Source: Burkholderia diffusa
GTDB lineage: Bacteria; Pseudomonadota; Gammaproteobacteria; Burkholderiales; Burkholderiaceae
DNA: 64,000 nucleotides
NCBI RefSeq assembly: GCF_001718315.1
Contig: NZ_CP013363.1
Coordinates: forward strand, 1,240,001 to 1,304,000
Reading direction: 5' to 3'
The notes beneath the pieces were generated by a model. That model was not told where the DNA came from. It saw only the letters and a list, made by a program, of their open reading frames with translations, and searched no databases. Numbering within the stretch: the first letter of the stretch is position 1; every line of letters begins with the position of its first letter. This document shows positions 54,972 through 63,495 of this stretch, piece after piece. Both the position numbers and the translations under genes were made by a program.

Positions 54972-55140
54972 CTGATGGTTCCCGGAGACGGGATCAAAAG
55001 GGAACGCAGGAGAGGCAACGCCTCGGATCTGCGGCTGCCCCCGCAACTGTGAGCGGCGAATCCGCACTACCCCACGCCACTGGGAAACCGGGAAGGCCGG
55101 TGCGAATAGCGACCCGCGAGCCAGGAGACCTGCCATCGAC
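54972..55140 (+). ncRNA. cobalamin (AdoCbl) riboswitch
   Basis: It contains the conserved cobalamin-aptamer elements in order: the 5' GGTTCCCGGAGACGGGATCA segment with AAAAGGGAA, the central GCTGCCCCCGCAACTGTGAGCGG core, CCACTGGGAAACCGGGAAGG, and the 3' B12-box GAGCCAGGAGACCTGCC (55118-55134). It controls the downstream leader ORF and BtuB-like receptor; in the class, ligand binding shuts expression off. GC-rich hairpins between 55150 and 55215 may form the expression platform. Confidence 0.96.
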
Positions 55141-55243
55141 CCGAGGTCCAAGCAGCCGCGCCGGGCGGGGTGTCCCGGAGCGCCAGGCGCCGCCTTTGGC
55201 GGCCGCCCCGTTGCATGGACGGCCCGACCTCAGGACCCTTCAG

Positions 55244-55474
55244 ATGTCCAGTCTTTCCGCCTCCCTCCGCTTCCTCGCCGGAAGCGTCGTGCCGTCGCGC
55301 CAGCCATGGGCGCGCCGTGTCCGCACGCGTGTGCCGTATCGCGTCGTCCGGCTCGCCCGGCGACCGCCCACGCCGTCCGGTCTCGTGATAGACCCAAACG
55401 AACTCCGGCGGTACGCACCGCCACCCGCTTACGCTCGCCGTACCTGCAACACGATCACGCTCATTGCCTCATGA
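55244..55474 (+). CDS. short leader ORF coupled to the btuB-like gene
   Basis: A 76-codon ORF with AGGA 8 bases before ATG 55244 and a stop overlapping the btuB-like start by 4 bases (ATGA). The product is Arg-rich (MSSLSASLRFLAG start, then RRVRTRVPYRVVRLARR) with no recognised domain. The receptor's own ATG has no visible binding site, so translation of the leader may deliver ribosomes to it. Alternatively it is a chance frame in a GC-rich leader. Confidence 0.45.
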   Translation: MSSLSASLRFLAGSVVPSRQPWARRVRTRVPYRVVRLARRPPTPSGLVIDPNELRRYAPPPAYARRTCNTITLIAS

Positions 55475-57399
55475 ATCTTCGCCACCTTCTCGCCACGTCC
55501 GCCGCCACGGCGCTGTTCGCCCCGCTCGCCCATGCCGCCGACGACTCGGCGCTCGCTCAGCCGCCCCGACCCGCCGAAGCCGCCGACCTGCCGACGATCA
55601 GCGTGACCGACACGCGGCACCTGCCCGAATCGTTCGACCAGCGCTATGCGACGACGCAGGTGCTCACGCGCGCCGATCTCGACCGGCTGTCGCCGAGTGA
55701 CCCGAGCATCACGCAGGCGCTCGCGACGCTGCCGGGCGTGACCGTCTCGCAGAACGGCGGCCCCGGCTCGTCCGCCTCCGTCAGCATCCGCGGTTCGTCC
55801 GCCAACCAGGTCGCGGTGTTCATCGACGGCATCCGGATCGGCTCGCCGACGACGGGCATCGCGCCGTGGGCCGACCTGCCGACCGACGCGTTCGAACGCG
55901 TCGAGGTGATCTCCGGGCCGGCCGCCGCGTCGTTCGGCGCGAATGCGATGGGCGGCGTCGTGCAATTGTTCACGCGCCGCGCGGCCGGCCAGCCGAACCA
56001 GACCACCGCGTCGTTCGGTGGCGGCTCGAACAAGACGTTCGACACGCAGGTGCGCACGTCGGGCACCGTGCCGTCGACGGGGCCGCTCGCCGCGCTCGGC
56101 GGCCTCACCTACACGCTGGGCCTGCACGACTACAACACGGCCGGCATCGACGCGACGCGGCCGTTCGCATACGGGCACGAGGCCGGCCGCAATCCGTATC
56201 ACGCGCAGGACCTCGATGCGCGGCTCGGCTACGCGCGCGACAACTGGTCGATCTCGACGTTCGCGCTGTATCACCGTTCCGACCTGTCCTTCGACAACGC
56301 CGGCTTTGCGAATCGCGAGCTCGATCATCAGTTGACGACCGGCGTCGCGTTCCATCTCGACATCACGCCCGACACGCAGTTCGACCAGTCGTTCGGTTAT
56401 GCCAACGATCGCCAGTTCCTGTATGCGAGCGACCCGACCATCCCGACCGACCAGATCAACTCGCAGCGCATCAGCGCGTCGACGTCGCTGACCCATCAGG
56501 AGCATGGCTTCCGGCTGTTCGGCCTGCCGTTGTCGGGCGAGACGAAGCTCGCGTACGACTTCACGCGCGAACAGGCATTCCTGCCGGTCGACGTGCCGGA
56601 CGGCTTGCCCACGCGCAACGACTCCGCGTTCTCGCTGCATCAGTCGGCGACGCTCGGCAGCGTGACGATGTTCGTCGCGGGGCGGCACGAGATCATCGCA
56701 GGAAAGGCCGTGAACACCGGTAACGCCGCGCTGTCGTGGGCCATCACGCCGGTCTATACGGCGCGCGTGTCGTACGGCAACGCGTTCCGTCTGCCCTCGT
56801 TCAACGACCTGTACTACCCGGGCTACGGCAATCCGGACCTGAACCCGGAACGCAGCGATTCGGTCGAGGCCGCGCTCGACGCGAACACGGCTTACGGCAC
56901 GTTCAGCGCCGCGATCTACGACACGCGCATCAGCAACCTGATCGCGTACAACCCCGCGACGCGCTCGCCGATGAACATCGGCCGCTCGCATATCCGCGGC
57001 ATCGACCTGTCGTACAAGGGCACGATCGGCCGCCATACACCCGTGAGCATCGCGATCGGTTTCCTGAATCCGCAGGACGAAACCAACGACAGCTGGCTCA
57101 ACCGCCGGCCGCGCCAGACGGTCAGCGTCAACGTCGACCACACGTGGGACGAATTCAACCTGCATGCACTGAGCACGGGCGCGTCGCTGAACTACGGCGG
57201 CACGACGTTCGACGACCCGGCCAACACGACGTATCTGCCGTCGTACCTGACCGTGAACCTGCGCGCGTCGTACAGGATCAATTCGCACCTGACGGTGTCG
57301 GCGACGCTGTCGAACCTGTTCGACCGTCAGTACATGACCGCGTACGGCTACAACACGCTCGGTCGCGCCGCGTTCGGCAAGCTCAGCTATACGTTCTGA
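55471..57399 (+). CDS. btuB: TonB-dependent outer-membrane receptor, BtuB-like (vitamin B12)
   Basis: A 642-residue receptor. A signal peptide (about 1-22, ending LAHA) leads into the TonB-box-like LPTISVTDTR. The plug contains TLPGVTVSQNGGPGSSASVSIRG and NQVAVFIDGIRIGS with the BtuB-type VEVISGPAAASFGANAMGGVVQ. The barrel has the NAFRLPSFNDLYYPGYGNPDLNPERS block characteristic of BtuB and ends FGKLSYTF. The cobalamin riboswitch upstream fixes the role as B12/corrinoid uptake. ATG 55471 has no clear binding site and overlaps the leader-ORF stop. No btuCDF transporter is adjacent. Confidence 0.93.
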   Translation: MNLRHLLATSAATALFAPLAHAADDSALAQPPRPAEAADLPTISVTDTRHLPESFDQRYATTQVLTRADLDRLSPSDPSITQALATLPGVTVSQNGGPGSSASVSIRGSSANQVAVFIDGIRIGSPTTGIAPWADLPTDAFERVEVISGPAAASFGANAMGGVVQLFTRRAAGQPNQTTASFGGGSNKTFDTQVRTSGTVPSTGPLAALGGLTYTLGLHDYNTAGIDATRPFAYGHEAGRNPYHAQDLDARLGYARDNWSISTFALYHRSDLSFDNAGFANRELDHQLTTGVAFHLDITPDTQFDQSFGYANDRQFLYASDPTIPTDQINSQRISASTSLTHQEHGFRLFGLPLSGETKLAYDFTREQAFLPVDVPDGLPTRNDSAFSLHQSATLGSVTMFVAGRHEIIAGKAVNTGNAALSWAITPVYTARVSYGNAFRLPSFNDLYYPGYGNPDLNPERSDSVEAALDANTAYGTFSAAIYDTRISNLIAYNPATRSPMNIGRSHIRGIDLSYKGTIGRHTPVSIAIGFLNPQDETNDSWLNRRPRQTVSVNVDHTWDEFNLHALSTGASLNYGGTTFDDPANTTYLPSYLTVNLRASYRINSHLTVSATLSNLFDRQYMTAYGYNTLGRAAFGKLSYTF

Positions 57400-57436
57400 C
57401 CCGGGTGCGCGCGGTGCGTCGAACGCGTGGTTTGCG

Positions 57437-58075
57437 TCACGCCCCGACGATGCCGCGCATGCCGGCGATCAGCTGGATCGCGCCGAACATCGCGATCACG
57501 ACCGCGGATCCGCGCGACAGGCCGTGCGTGAAGCTCAGCGGCATCTTCGTGCGCAACGCGGCGGTCGCGCTGCTCAGGCACAGCCACCACGTCGCGGATC
57601 CGACGAACACGCCCGCAACCATCAACGCCACGGTCGAACCCATCGCACCTTCATGCGTGCCCGACAACGGGCCGAGCGCCGCGAAGATGCCGACGAATGA
57701 CAGGATCGTCATCGGGTTCGACAGCGTGAGGCCGAAGGTCGTCAGGAAATCGCGCAGCACGGTCGCACGCGGCACGTCGCGCACCGCGGCCGGCGCGGCC
57801 GGCGCCTGTCGCGCGATGGACCAGGCCAGCCACACGAGGAACGCGCCGCCGACGATTTTCAGCGCCACGGTCAGCATCGGAAACGCCGTGACGATGCCCG
57901 CGACACCCAGCGCGCCGAGCAGCCCGTAGATCGCATCGGCACACGCGGCGCCGATGCCTGTCGCGAACCCCGCGTGAAAGCCACGGCTCAGGCTGCGCTG
58001 GATGCAGAGCATGCCGATCGGGCCGACCGGCACTGCGATCGACAACCCCATCACGACGGATTTGATGAACAGCAT
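57437..58075 (-). CDS. LysE/RhtB-family amino-acid exporter
   Basis: A 212-residue inner-membrane exporter with about six TM helices. The N-terminus GLSIAVPVGPIGMLCIQRSLSRGFHAGFATGIG is the family signature, and the TLSNPMTILSFVGIFAALG segment is the second conserved block. GAGGAG precedes ATG 58075. It diverges from an Lrp-type regulator with a shared operator between them, the standard arrangement for substrate-induced export of an amino acid. Confidence 0.93.
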   Translation of the reverse strand: MLFIKSVVMGLSIAVPVGPIGMLCIQRSLSRGFHAGFATGIGAACADAIYGLLGALGVAGIVTAFPMLTVALKIVGGAFLVWLAWSIARQAPAAPAAVRDVPRATVLRDFLTTFGLTLSNPMTILSFVGIFAALGPLSGTHEGAMGSTVALMVAGVFVGSATWWLCLSSATAALRTKMPLSFTHGLSRGSAVVIAMFGAIQLIAGMRGIVGA

Positions 58076-58144
58076 GGCCGGCTCCTCGCGACATGCAATG
58101 GCATGAACCGCATCGTAGGGAAAATCCGGTCGCCGCTGAAGACG

Positions 58145-58180
58145 GTTTTTAAGGAAAAATGGCCCCTTCACCTTAAAAAC
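58145..58180. promoter_or_regulatory. operator shared by lysE-like and lrp-like genes
   Basis: Perfect inverted repeat GTTTTTAAGG (58145-58154) / CCTTAAAAAC (58171-58180) with a 16-base spacer, in the 114-base gap between the divergent genes, ending 9 bases before the lrp-like start. The AT-rich arms and spacing suit an Lrp/AsnC dimer-of-dimers site. Confidence 0.75.
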
Positions 58181-58189
58181 TCCGCCACG

Positions 58190-58651
58190 ATGGACGAACT
58201 CGACTGGAAGATACTCGCGCTGCTGCAGGCCAACGGCCGCATCAGCTACACGGAGCTGGCGCGCCAGGTTCATCTGTCGGTGCCGGCGGTGACGGAACGC
58301 GTGAAACGCCTCGAATCGACGGGCGTGATCGACGGCTACACGGCGCGCGTCAATTCGGCCGCGGCCGGCTACCCGGTGAGCGCGCTGATCGGCATCACGG
58401 TGCCGCAGCCGGCCAAGGCGAAATTCCTGAAGCTGCTCGAAACGATTCCCGAAGTGGTCGAGTGCCATCACGTGACCGGCGCGGATTCCTACGTGATGCG
58501 ATTCGTCGCGGTCAGCATGGCGCACCTAGAGCAACTGATCGAGCGCATCAACCTGTACGGCGAAACGCGCACGTCGATCGTGATGTCGACGCCGCTGCCG
58601 GCGCGGGGCCTTGCGCGGCCGGCAGCGGCGATCAAAGGCATTCGGGGGTGA
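58190..58651 (+). CDS. Lrp/AsnC-family transcriptional regulator
   Basis: A 153-residue regulator with N-terminal HTH (MDELDWKILALLQANGRISYTELA, then VHLSVPAVTERVKRLESTGVI) and a C-terminal RAM domain (GITVPQPAKAKFLKLLETIPEVVECHHVTGADSYVMRFV). ATG 58190 begins the classic LDxxDxxIL helix. The start is only 9 bases downstream of the operator half-site, which suggests autorepression. It most likely senses an amino acid and activates the divergent exporter. Confidence 0.93.
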   Translation: MDELDWKILALLQANGRISYTELARQVHLSVPAVTERVKRLESTGVIDGYTARVNSAAAGYPVSALIGITVPQPAKAKFLKLLETIPEVVECHHVTGADSYVMRFVAVSMAHLEQLIERINLYGETRTSIVMSTPLPARGLARPAAAIKGIRG

Positions 58652-58714
58652 CAGAACACCCCGCGTTGCGCGATGCTGTGCGGTGCGCACCTTGCACGAA
58701 CCGGACAACCTGCC

Positions 58715-59125
58715 ATGCCAGTGATCGGACTGAATCATTACAACTTGCGCGCAGATCGAGCCACGCTCGATGCGCTGCGCGATTTCTACGTGAACGTCGT
58801 AGGCCTCGAGGCGGGCTATCGTCCGCCGTTCCAGAGCAATGGCTACTGGCTCTACGCGGGGGCGCAGGCGATCCTCCACCTGTCGGAAGCACGGCCCGGC
58901 GAGGTTCGGCCGACGCACGTCGTCAATACGGTCGACCATATGGCGTTTTCCTGCGAGAACGCCGCCGACATGGAGCGGCGCCTGGCCGACGCGCAGGTCC
59001 GGTACTCGCGCGCGTACGTGCCGCTCACGTGCCAGCTCCAGCTCTTTTTCACCGACCCGGCCGGCAATGGCGTCGAATTGAATTTCGCGGAAGCCGACGG
59101 CGACCCTGGTAAAGGCCCGGGTTAG
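58715..59125 (+). CDS. VOC (glyoxalase/bleomycin-resistance/dioxygenase) superfamily protein
   Basis: A 136-residue single-unit VOC-fold protein. It has HYNLRADRATLDALRDFYVNVVGLE with the first metal His, ILHLSEARPGE, VDHMAFSCEN with the second His, and LFFTDPAGNGVELNF ending in the metal Glu. The metal ligands of the fold thus appear intact. It lies 63 bases after the lrp-like gene; co-transcription is possible. The chemistry of this superfamily is too diverse to name a substrate. Confidence 0.85.
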   Translation: MPVIGLNHYNLRADRATLDALRDFYVNVVGLEAGYRPPFQSNGYWLYAGAQAILHLSEARPGEVRPTHVVNTVDHMAFSCENAADMERRLADAQVRYSRAYVPLTCQLQLFFTDPAGNGVELNFAEADGDPGKGPG

Positions 59126-59160
59126 CGCGGGCGACCGGCCCGTGTCGATCGCCCGGATCG

Positions 59161-59178
59161 CGGTCGCTTGCGCGACCG
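59161..59178. terminator. small hairpin between convergent genes
   Basis: CGGTCGC / GCGACCG, 7-bp stem with TTGC loop, directly adjoining the stop codon of the CusF-like gene on the minus strand. Confidence 0.45.
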
Positions 59179-59526
59179 TTACTGTCGTTGCACGAGCTTC
59201 ACGATCGTGAGCGCACCGTTCACGCGCTCGACCCGGACCTTGACCTTGTCGCCCACGTGCAGCGACGCGATCATCGCCCTGTCACCGGCCCTGAACGCCA
59301 TCGTCATCGGCGCCATCCCGACGTTCTCGAGCGCGCCGTGCTTCAGCGTCACCATGCCGTGCGCGGCATCGACCCGTTTCACTTCGGCATCGGTCAGCCC
59401 CGCATCCGGCGCCGACATCTTCATGTCGCCCATGCTCATGTCGGACATGGTCCCGCCCGCGCGCACCGGCATCGCAACGACGACCATCGCGCCGAGGACG
59501 GCGACGGCGAAGCATCCGATCTTCAT
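59179..59526 (-). CDS. CusF-like periplasmic copper-binding protein
   Basis: A 115-residue exported protein (signal about 1-23, ending VRAGG). Residues about 25-40 are Met-rich (MSDMSMGDMKM), then a CusF-type OB-fold domain with H-G-M-V-T-L-K-H and the copper site MAPMTMAF. Compared with CusF the M-x-M pair is kept but the ligand-stacking tryptophan is replaced by Met, which would alter Cu(I)/Ag(I) binding. GGGAG precedes ATG 59526. It follows the DUF2182/DUF1326 pair by 39 bases, suggesting a linked role in copper handling at the cell envelope. Confidence 0.85.
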   Translation of the reverse strand: MKIGCFAVAVLGAMVVVAMPVRAGGTMSDMSMGDMKMSAPDAGLTDAEVKRVDAAHGMVTLKHGALENVGMAPMTMAFRAGDRAMIASLHVGDKVKVRVERVNGALTIVKLVQRQ

Positions 59527-59565
59527 CGAGCGACTCCCTGGCGCAGCCAATGACGAACGCGCCCG

Positions 59566-60357
59566 CTACACCAGCAGCGTCGCGACCGCCCACGCGATCA
59601 GCACGACGCCCAGCGCGCGGCCAATGCGTTCGCCGCCCGGCAGCACCTTTTCGACGAGCACGAACAGCGACAACGCGACGATCCACACGACGTTCATCAC
59701 GCCGCCGACGAACAGCAACGCCATCAGCAGCCAGCAGCAGCCCACGCAATACGCACCGTGCCGCACGCCAAGCAGGAAGCTGCCCGTGACGCCCGGGCGC
59801 CAGTACGTCGTGAGAAACCGGACCGGCGACCGGCACTGCCGCAGGCATGCCTGTTTCAGCGGCGAGAATTGATACGCGCCGGCCAGCGCGAGGACGATCG
59901 CGGACAGCATGGCGCTCTTCGACCACAGCATCATTCCGGAAATCAGGCCGGCAGGCTGCAGCAGCGTTTGCAGCACGGCGGCTGAGACCGAGAACGCGAA
60001 CCACACGGCCAGATAGCCGGCCAGCAGGAACGTCGACGCGAACGCAGACCCGGCAGCCTGCGCACCGCGATGCTGCAGCACGCGCCGGTACAACAGCACA
60101 AGCGGCGTCGCGCCGGGCGTCATCATCGCGATCATCATCACCCACCACATCAGGACCACGGTCGCCAGCGACGGATCCATCGTGCCCATGTCGTCGGCCA
60201 ACCGATGCGGGAACAGCGCGACCGCCGTCATGTCCAGCGCGGACATGCCGGTGCCCGCGCCCGTCCACAGATAGACCCAGCACGCGCCGACGAGCGCGGT
60301 CATGCCGAGCAGCGTGACGACGCGCTCGCGCCCGAGAAAATCGCCGACGGGGATCAT
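59566..60357 (-). CDS. DUF2182 multi-pass membrane protein
   Basis: A 263-residue inner-membrane protein with about six TM helices. The family blocks are visible: MWWVMMIAMMTPGATPLVLLY (the Met-rich helix with conserved W-x-x-M-x-x-A-M-M) and FLLGVRHGAYCVGCCWLLMALLF, containing His and three Cys in a membrane helix. These look like metal ligands, so DUF2182 is usually described as a predicted metal-binding membrane protein. Its start overlaps the DUF1326 stop by 4 bases (ATGA), so the two are coupled. The biochemical function is unknown. Confidence 0.88.
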   Translation of the reverse strand: MIPVGDFLGRERVVTLLGMTALVGACWVYLWTGAGTGMSALDMTAVALFPHRLADDMGTMDPSLATVVLMWWVMMIAMMTPGATPLVLLYRRVLQHRGAQAAGSAFASTFLLAGYLAVWFAFSVSAAVLQTLLQPAGLISGMMLWSKSAMLSAIVLALAGAYQFSPLKQACLRQCRSPVRFLTTYWRPGVTGSFLLGVRHGAYCVGCCWLLMALLFVGGVMNVVWIVALSLFVLVEKVLPGGERIGRALGVVLIAWAVATLLV

Positions 60358-60998
60358 GCCGCGACGCGATGCCGGATCAGCCCGTGGTTGTTCAGGTGCA
60401 ACCGCGCGAACTGCGCGTAGGTCCGTTCGAGATCGAGCTCGATGTGGCCATGCGACCGGCTCGTGCCCGAGCCGATCTCGGCTAGCTCGTATTCGAATCC
60501 GTGCGGCAGGTCGATCCGCGCGCGATGCTCGGCGCCCGTCACCGGATTGCGGATCGGCTCGCCGACGACGTCGAACACGCCTTCGACGCTGATCCGGCCG
60601 CGCCGCGCATCGACATCGACGTCGAAATCGATCTTCGCGAAGATCGGATCGTATGCATGCTCGAGCGTCGATGCGAACACGGAGAACATCGTCGCAAATG
60701 GATCGGTATCCTGACCGGTCATGATTTTCAGCACAGCCTCGCGCTGCGCCGGACTCGCGCGCTCGTCGACGATCGGCTGGCACCGTCCGTGGCCTTCGTG
60801 AATCGGCCCCGGCCACTGAAACACGACCGCGATCCGGAGGCCATCGAGCACGACGTCGCCGTAGTGGCCGCTGTCGATCGAAATCGCCCCCATCGCTTCG
60901 CAGTTGCCGTGCGTCGGCAACGCATTGAACTGGCAAGGGCAACCGTATGAGCAATTGCAGTTGATCAGTTCGGTTCCCTGAATCTCCCAAGGCGTCAT
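60354..60998 (-). CDS. DUF1326 protein
   Basis: A 214-residue soluble protein of DUF1326. The N-terminus has the family's CNCSYGCPCQFNALPTHGNC cluster: five cysteines within about 20 residues, likely a metal or cofactor site. A further region, GRCQPIVDERASPAQREAVLKIMTGQD, is conserved in the family. ATG 60998 follows GAGGTGA. It is encoded first in the operon DUF1326-DUF2182-CusF-like. The function is unknown; the Cys/His/Met content of all three proteins points to metal (copper) trafficking. Confidence 0.85.
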   Translation of the reverse strand: MTPWEIQGTELINCNCSYGCPCQFNALPTHGNCEAMGAISIDSGHYGDVVLDGLRIAVVFQWPGPIHEGHGRCQPIVDERASPAQREAVLKIMTGQDTDPFATMFSVFASTLEHAYDPIFAKIDFDVDVDARRGRISVEGVFDVVGEPIRNPVTGAEHRARIDLPHGFEYELAEIGSGTSRSHGHIELDLERTYAQFARLHLNNHGLIRHRVAA

Positions 60999-61480
60999 GG
61001 TTTCACCTCGCGCGGTCGTGGCACGTAATGCTTCGAATCTAGTGCAGCGCACAGGGGAAAGCAAAGGCCACGCGAGACGTGCGAACGAGCGAAGAATACG
61101 CTGCCAGCAGCGGCGTGCAGCGGCGCTGATCCGACTGAATTCAACGTCGCCGTGCGCCGCGTCCGGCGGCCCCCGGATGGGCCCACTACGGGGCCATCTC
61201 GCGGACGCGCGCGGCCGAGCCGATCGCGACGATCGGCACTCGGCACTCGGCACTCGGCACTTGCGTATTCTGCGGCCTGATGACATTCGAGACGTCGCTC
61301 ACGCGAGGCACACAGGCGCGTGCCAGCTCATTCTTCAGCCCTTACACGATGACAGTGCTGAGTGCGCGCCGGCTGTTCGGGAAATGGGTCAGGATGATGC
61401 GCTCCGCAATCGCGACCGACGGGTAGCCCATGAAGATGCTCGGTGTGCTCGCAATAGGCGGCTACGGGCCGCCCGCTCGG
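60999..61480. other. 482-base gap with a 7-bp tandem repeat
   Basis: It contains CGGCACT repeated four times without interruption (61234-61261). On the minus strand a 38-codon open stretch (about 61340-61456) ends TVIV, with protein-like composition but no start signal or recognised family. It may be a gene remnant. Nothing else stands out. Confidence 0.6.
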
Positions 61481-61729
61481 TTAGCCGGACTTCTTCGGCG
61501 CGCGTGCGACGGCGAACCACCCCATCACCGCACCCGCGACCCACGCGCAGGTCAGCAGCAGATCAAGGTCCATCATCCCTTCGAAATTCGCACTGTTCTC
61601 GAAGCTGCAATGCCGGCTGCCGAGGAACGCGATGCAGCCACTGGCGATCCACTGGATGTGCATGAATACGTGATAGACGGCGAAGGCCGAAGCGATGATG
61701 GCGACGCGCAGGCGTATGGTCGTTTTCAT
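61481..61729 (-). CDS. small two-TM membrane protein, hypothetical
   Basis: An 82-residue protein with hydrophobic segments at about 6-24 and 57-75 and a Cys-containing loop between them (SGCIAFLGSRHCSFENS), which could carry a periplasmic disulfide. It ends RAPKKSG. The start is ATG 61729; a GTG 57 bases upstream is an alternative, and neither has a strong binding site. I do not recognise a family. Confidence 0.55.
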   Translation of the reverse strand: MKTTIRLRVAIIASAFAVYHVFMHIQWIASGCIAFLGSRHCSFENSANFEGMMDLDLLLTCAWVAGAVMGWFAVARAPKKSG

Positions 61730-61994
61730 TCGGCGCCGGAGGCTGTGGGGTAGTCTGACGCCGATCTTAAGACAACGGCGCCGCATCAGGCAATCGGTCC
61801 CGCACGAACGTCACGACCGGCATGCACGAACTCGAATCACCATCCGCACAAACCCCGATAAAACGCTGACACAGCGCTGCCGGCCCGGCTTCGTTCGGTG
61901 CTCGCCGCACTGCGGCATTCACGCGGCCGACGACGGCTTTCGCGCCGCCACGCCTGCGCCGCCGGATCGATGACGCGTATCGCCTACGCATCGC

Positions 61995-62525
61995 CTACGC
62001 ATCGCCGATCTGCGTCATCGTCCGCAGGCAATCCACCGCGAGTTGCTGATAGACCCGCGTGCCGTTCGCCTTCGCGTCGATCTCCGCGTCGCTCAACCGC
62101 CGCACCACGCGACCCGGCACGCCCGCGAGCAGCACGCCGCGCGGCACATCGTAGCCCGCTTTCACGAACGCGCAGGCCGCGACGATCGTCGTCGCGCCGA
62201 TCGTCGCGCCATCCATCACGACCGCATTCATCCCGATCATCGTGTCCGGTTCGAGCGTCGCGCCGTGCACGATCGCGCCATGGCCGACGTGGCTGTTCAC
62301 GCCGAGCCGGCACGTCTCGCCGATGCCGACGTGCAGCACGCAGCCGTCCTGCACGTTGCTGCCGTCCCCGACGACGATCGCGCCGAAGTCGCCGCGCAGG
62401 CTCGCATGCGGGCCGATGTAGCAGCCCGCGCCGATCGTCACGTCGCCGATCACGACCGCGCTCGGATGAACGTACGCGGACGGATCGACGCGCGGGCGCG
62501 TTCCGTTGAACTCGAACAGCGGCAT
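61995..62525 (-). CDS. gamma-carbonic-anhydrase-like / PaaY-type hexapeptide protein
   Basis: A 176-residue left-handed beta-helix protein with repeated hexapeptides (VVIGDVTIGAGCYIG, ASLRGDFGAIVVGDGSNVQDG) and the three zinc histidines of the gamma-CA group around CVLHVG...SHVGHGAIVHG. The C-terminal helix (LSDAEIDAKANGTRVYQQLAVDC) matches PaaY, a thioesterase of the phenylacetate pathway, better than true carbonic anhydrases. It follows etfA by 3 bases, so it is probably cotranscribed with etfBA. The role (CO2 hydration or acyl-CoA thioesterase) is unresolved. Confidence 0.88.
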   Translation of the reverse strand: MPLFEFNGTRPRVDPSAYVHPSAVVIGDVTIGAGCYIGPHASLRGDFGAIVVGDGSNVQDGCVLHVGIGETCRLGVNSHVGHGAIVHGATLEPDTMIGMNAVVMDGATIGATTIVAACAFVKAGYDVPRGVLLAGVPGRVVRRLSDAEIDAKANGTRVYQQLAVDCLRTMTQIGDA

Positions 62526-62528
62526 CGC

Positions 62529-63479
62529 TCAGAGCACCGCGGCCGCTTCGGGAACGAGCGCGAACAGATCGCCGACCACGCCGTAGTCGGCCACGCTGAA
62601 GATCGGCGCGTCCGGATCCTTGTTGATCGCGACGATCACCTGCGAATCCTTCATGCCGGCCAAGTGCTGGATCGCACCCGAGATGCCGACCGCGATGTAC
62701 AGCTGCGGCGCGACGATCTTGCCGGTCTGGCCGACCTGGTAGTCGTTCGGCACATAGCCTGCGTCGACTGCCGCGCGCGATGCGCCCAGCGCCGCCGACA
62801 GCTTGTCGGCCAGCGGCTCCAGCACCTTCGTGTAGTTCTCGCCGCTGCCCAGGCCGCGGCCACCGGACACGATGATCTTCGCGCTGGTGAGTTCCGGGCG
62901 ATCGAGCTTCGTCATCTCCCGGCTGATGAACTGCGACACAGCCGTGTCCGCCGCTGCTTCGATCGTCTCGACCACTGCGCTGCCGCCTTCGGCCGCAACC
63001 GGATCGAAACCCGTCGCGCGCACCGTGATCACCTTGATCGCGTCGCTCGACTGCACCGTCGCGATCGCGTTGCCTGCGTAGATCGGACGTTCGAACGTAT
63101 CGACCGAAACAACCGCCGTGATGTCCGAAATCTGCGCGACGTCGAGCTTCGCCGCGATGCGCGGCGCGACGTTCTTGCCATAGGCGGTTGCCGGCGCGAG
63201 GATGTGCGAGTAGTGCTCCGCGATGGTCAGCACCGTCGCTTCGATGTTCTCCGCGAGCCCGTCGGCAAGCTGCGGCGCGTCGGCCAGCAGCACCTTCGAA
63301 ACGCCGGCGATCTTCGCCGCTGCGTCTGCCGCTGCTTGTGCATCGTGGCCTGCGACCAGCACGTGAACGTCGCCGCCAATGGCCTGCGCGGCCGCCACCG
63401 CATTCAGCGTCGCGGCCTTGATCGGCGAAGCTCCGCCTGCCGATGCCTTATCGTGCTCGGCGATTACCAGAATCGTCAT
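62529..63479 (-). CDS. etfA: electron transfer flavoprotein alpha subunit
   Basis: A 316-residue FAD-binding subunit of ETF, which takes electrons from acyl-CoA dehydrogenases and passes them to ETF-quinone oxidoreductase. It begins [10 protein letters not shown] and contains [12 protein letters not shown]. The alpha-subunit signature is near the C-terminus: [20 protein letters not shown] followed by [13 protein letters not shown]. Its length is normal for the family. It is preceded by etfB with a 16-base gap and followed by the PaaY-like gene. Confidence 0.97.
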   Translation of the reverse strand: MTILVIAEHDKASAGGASPIKAATLNAVAAAQAIGGDVHVLVAGHDAQAAADAAAKIAGVSKVLLADAPQLADGLAENIEATVLTIAEHYSHILAPATAYGKNVAPRIAAKLDVAQISDITAVVSVDTFERPIYAGNAIATVQSSDAIKVITVRATGFDPVAAEGGSAVVETIEAAADTAVSQFISREMTKLDRPELTSAKIIVSGGRGLGSGENYTKVLEPLADKLSAALGASRAAVDAGYVPNDYQVGQTGKIVAPQLYIAVGISGAIQHLAGMKDSQVIVAINKDPDAPIFSVADYGVVGDLFALVPEAAAVL

Positions 63480-63495
63480 TTCTTTCCGCTCCCTC

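Noticed and set aside
61340..61456. Short protein-like stretch on the minus strand ending TVIV
   Set aside because: It has no start signal, is under 40 codons and shows no recognisable family. It was noted only as a possible remnant.
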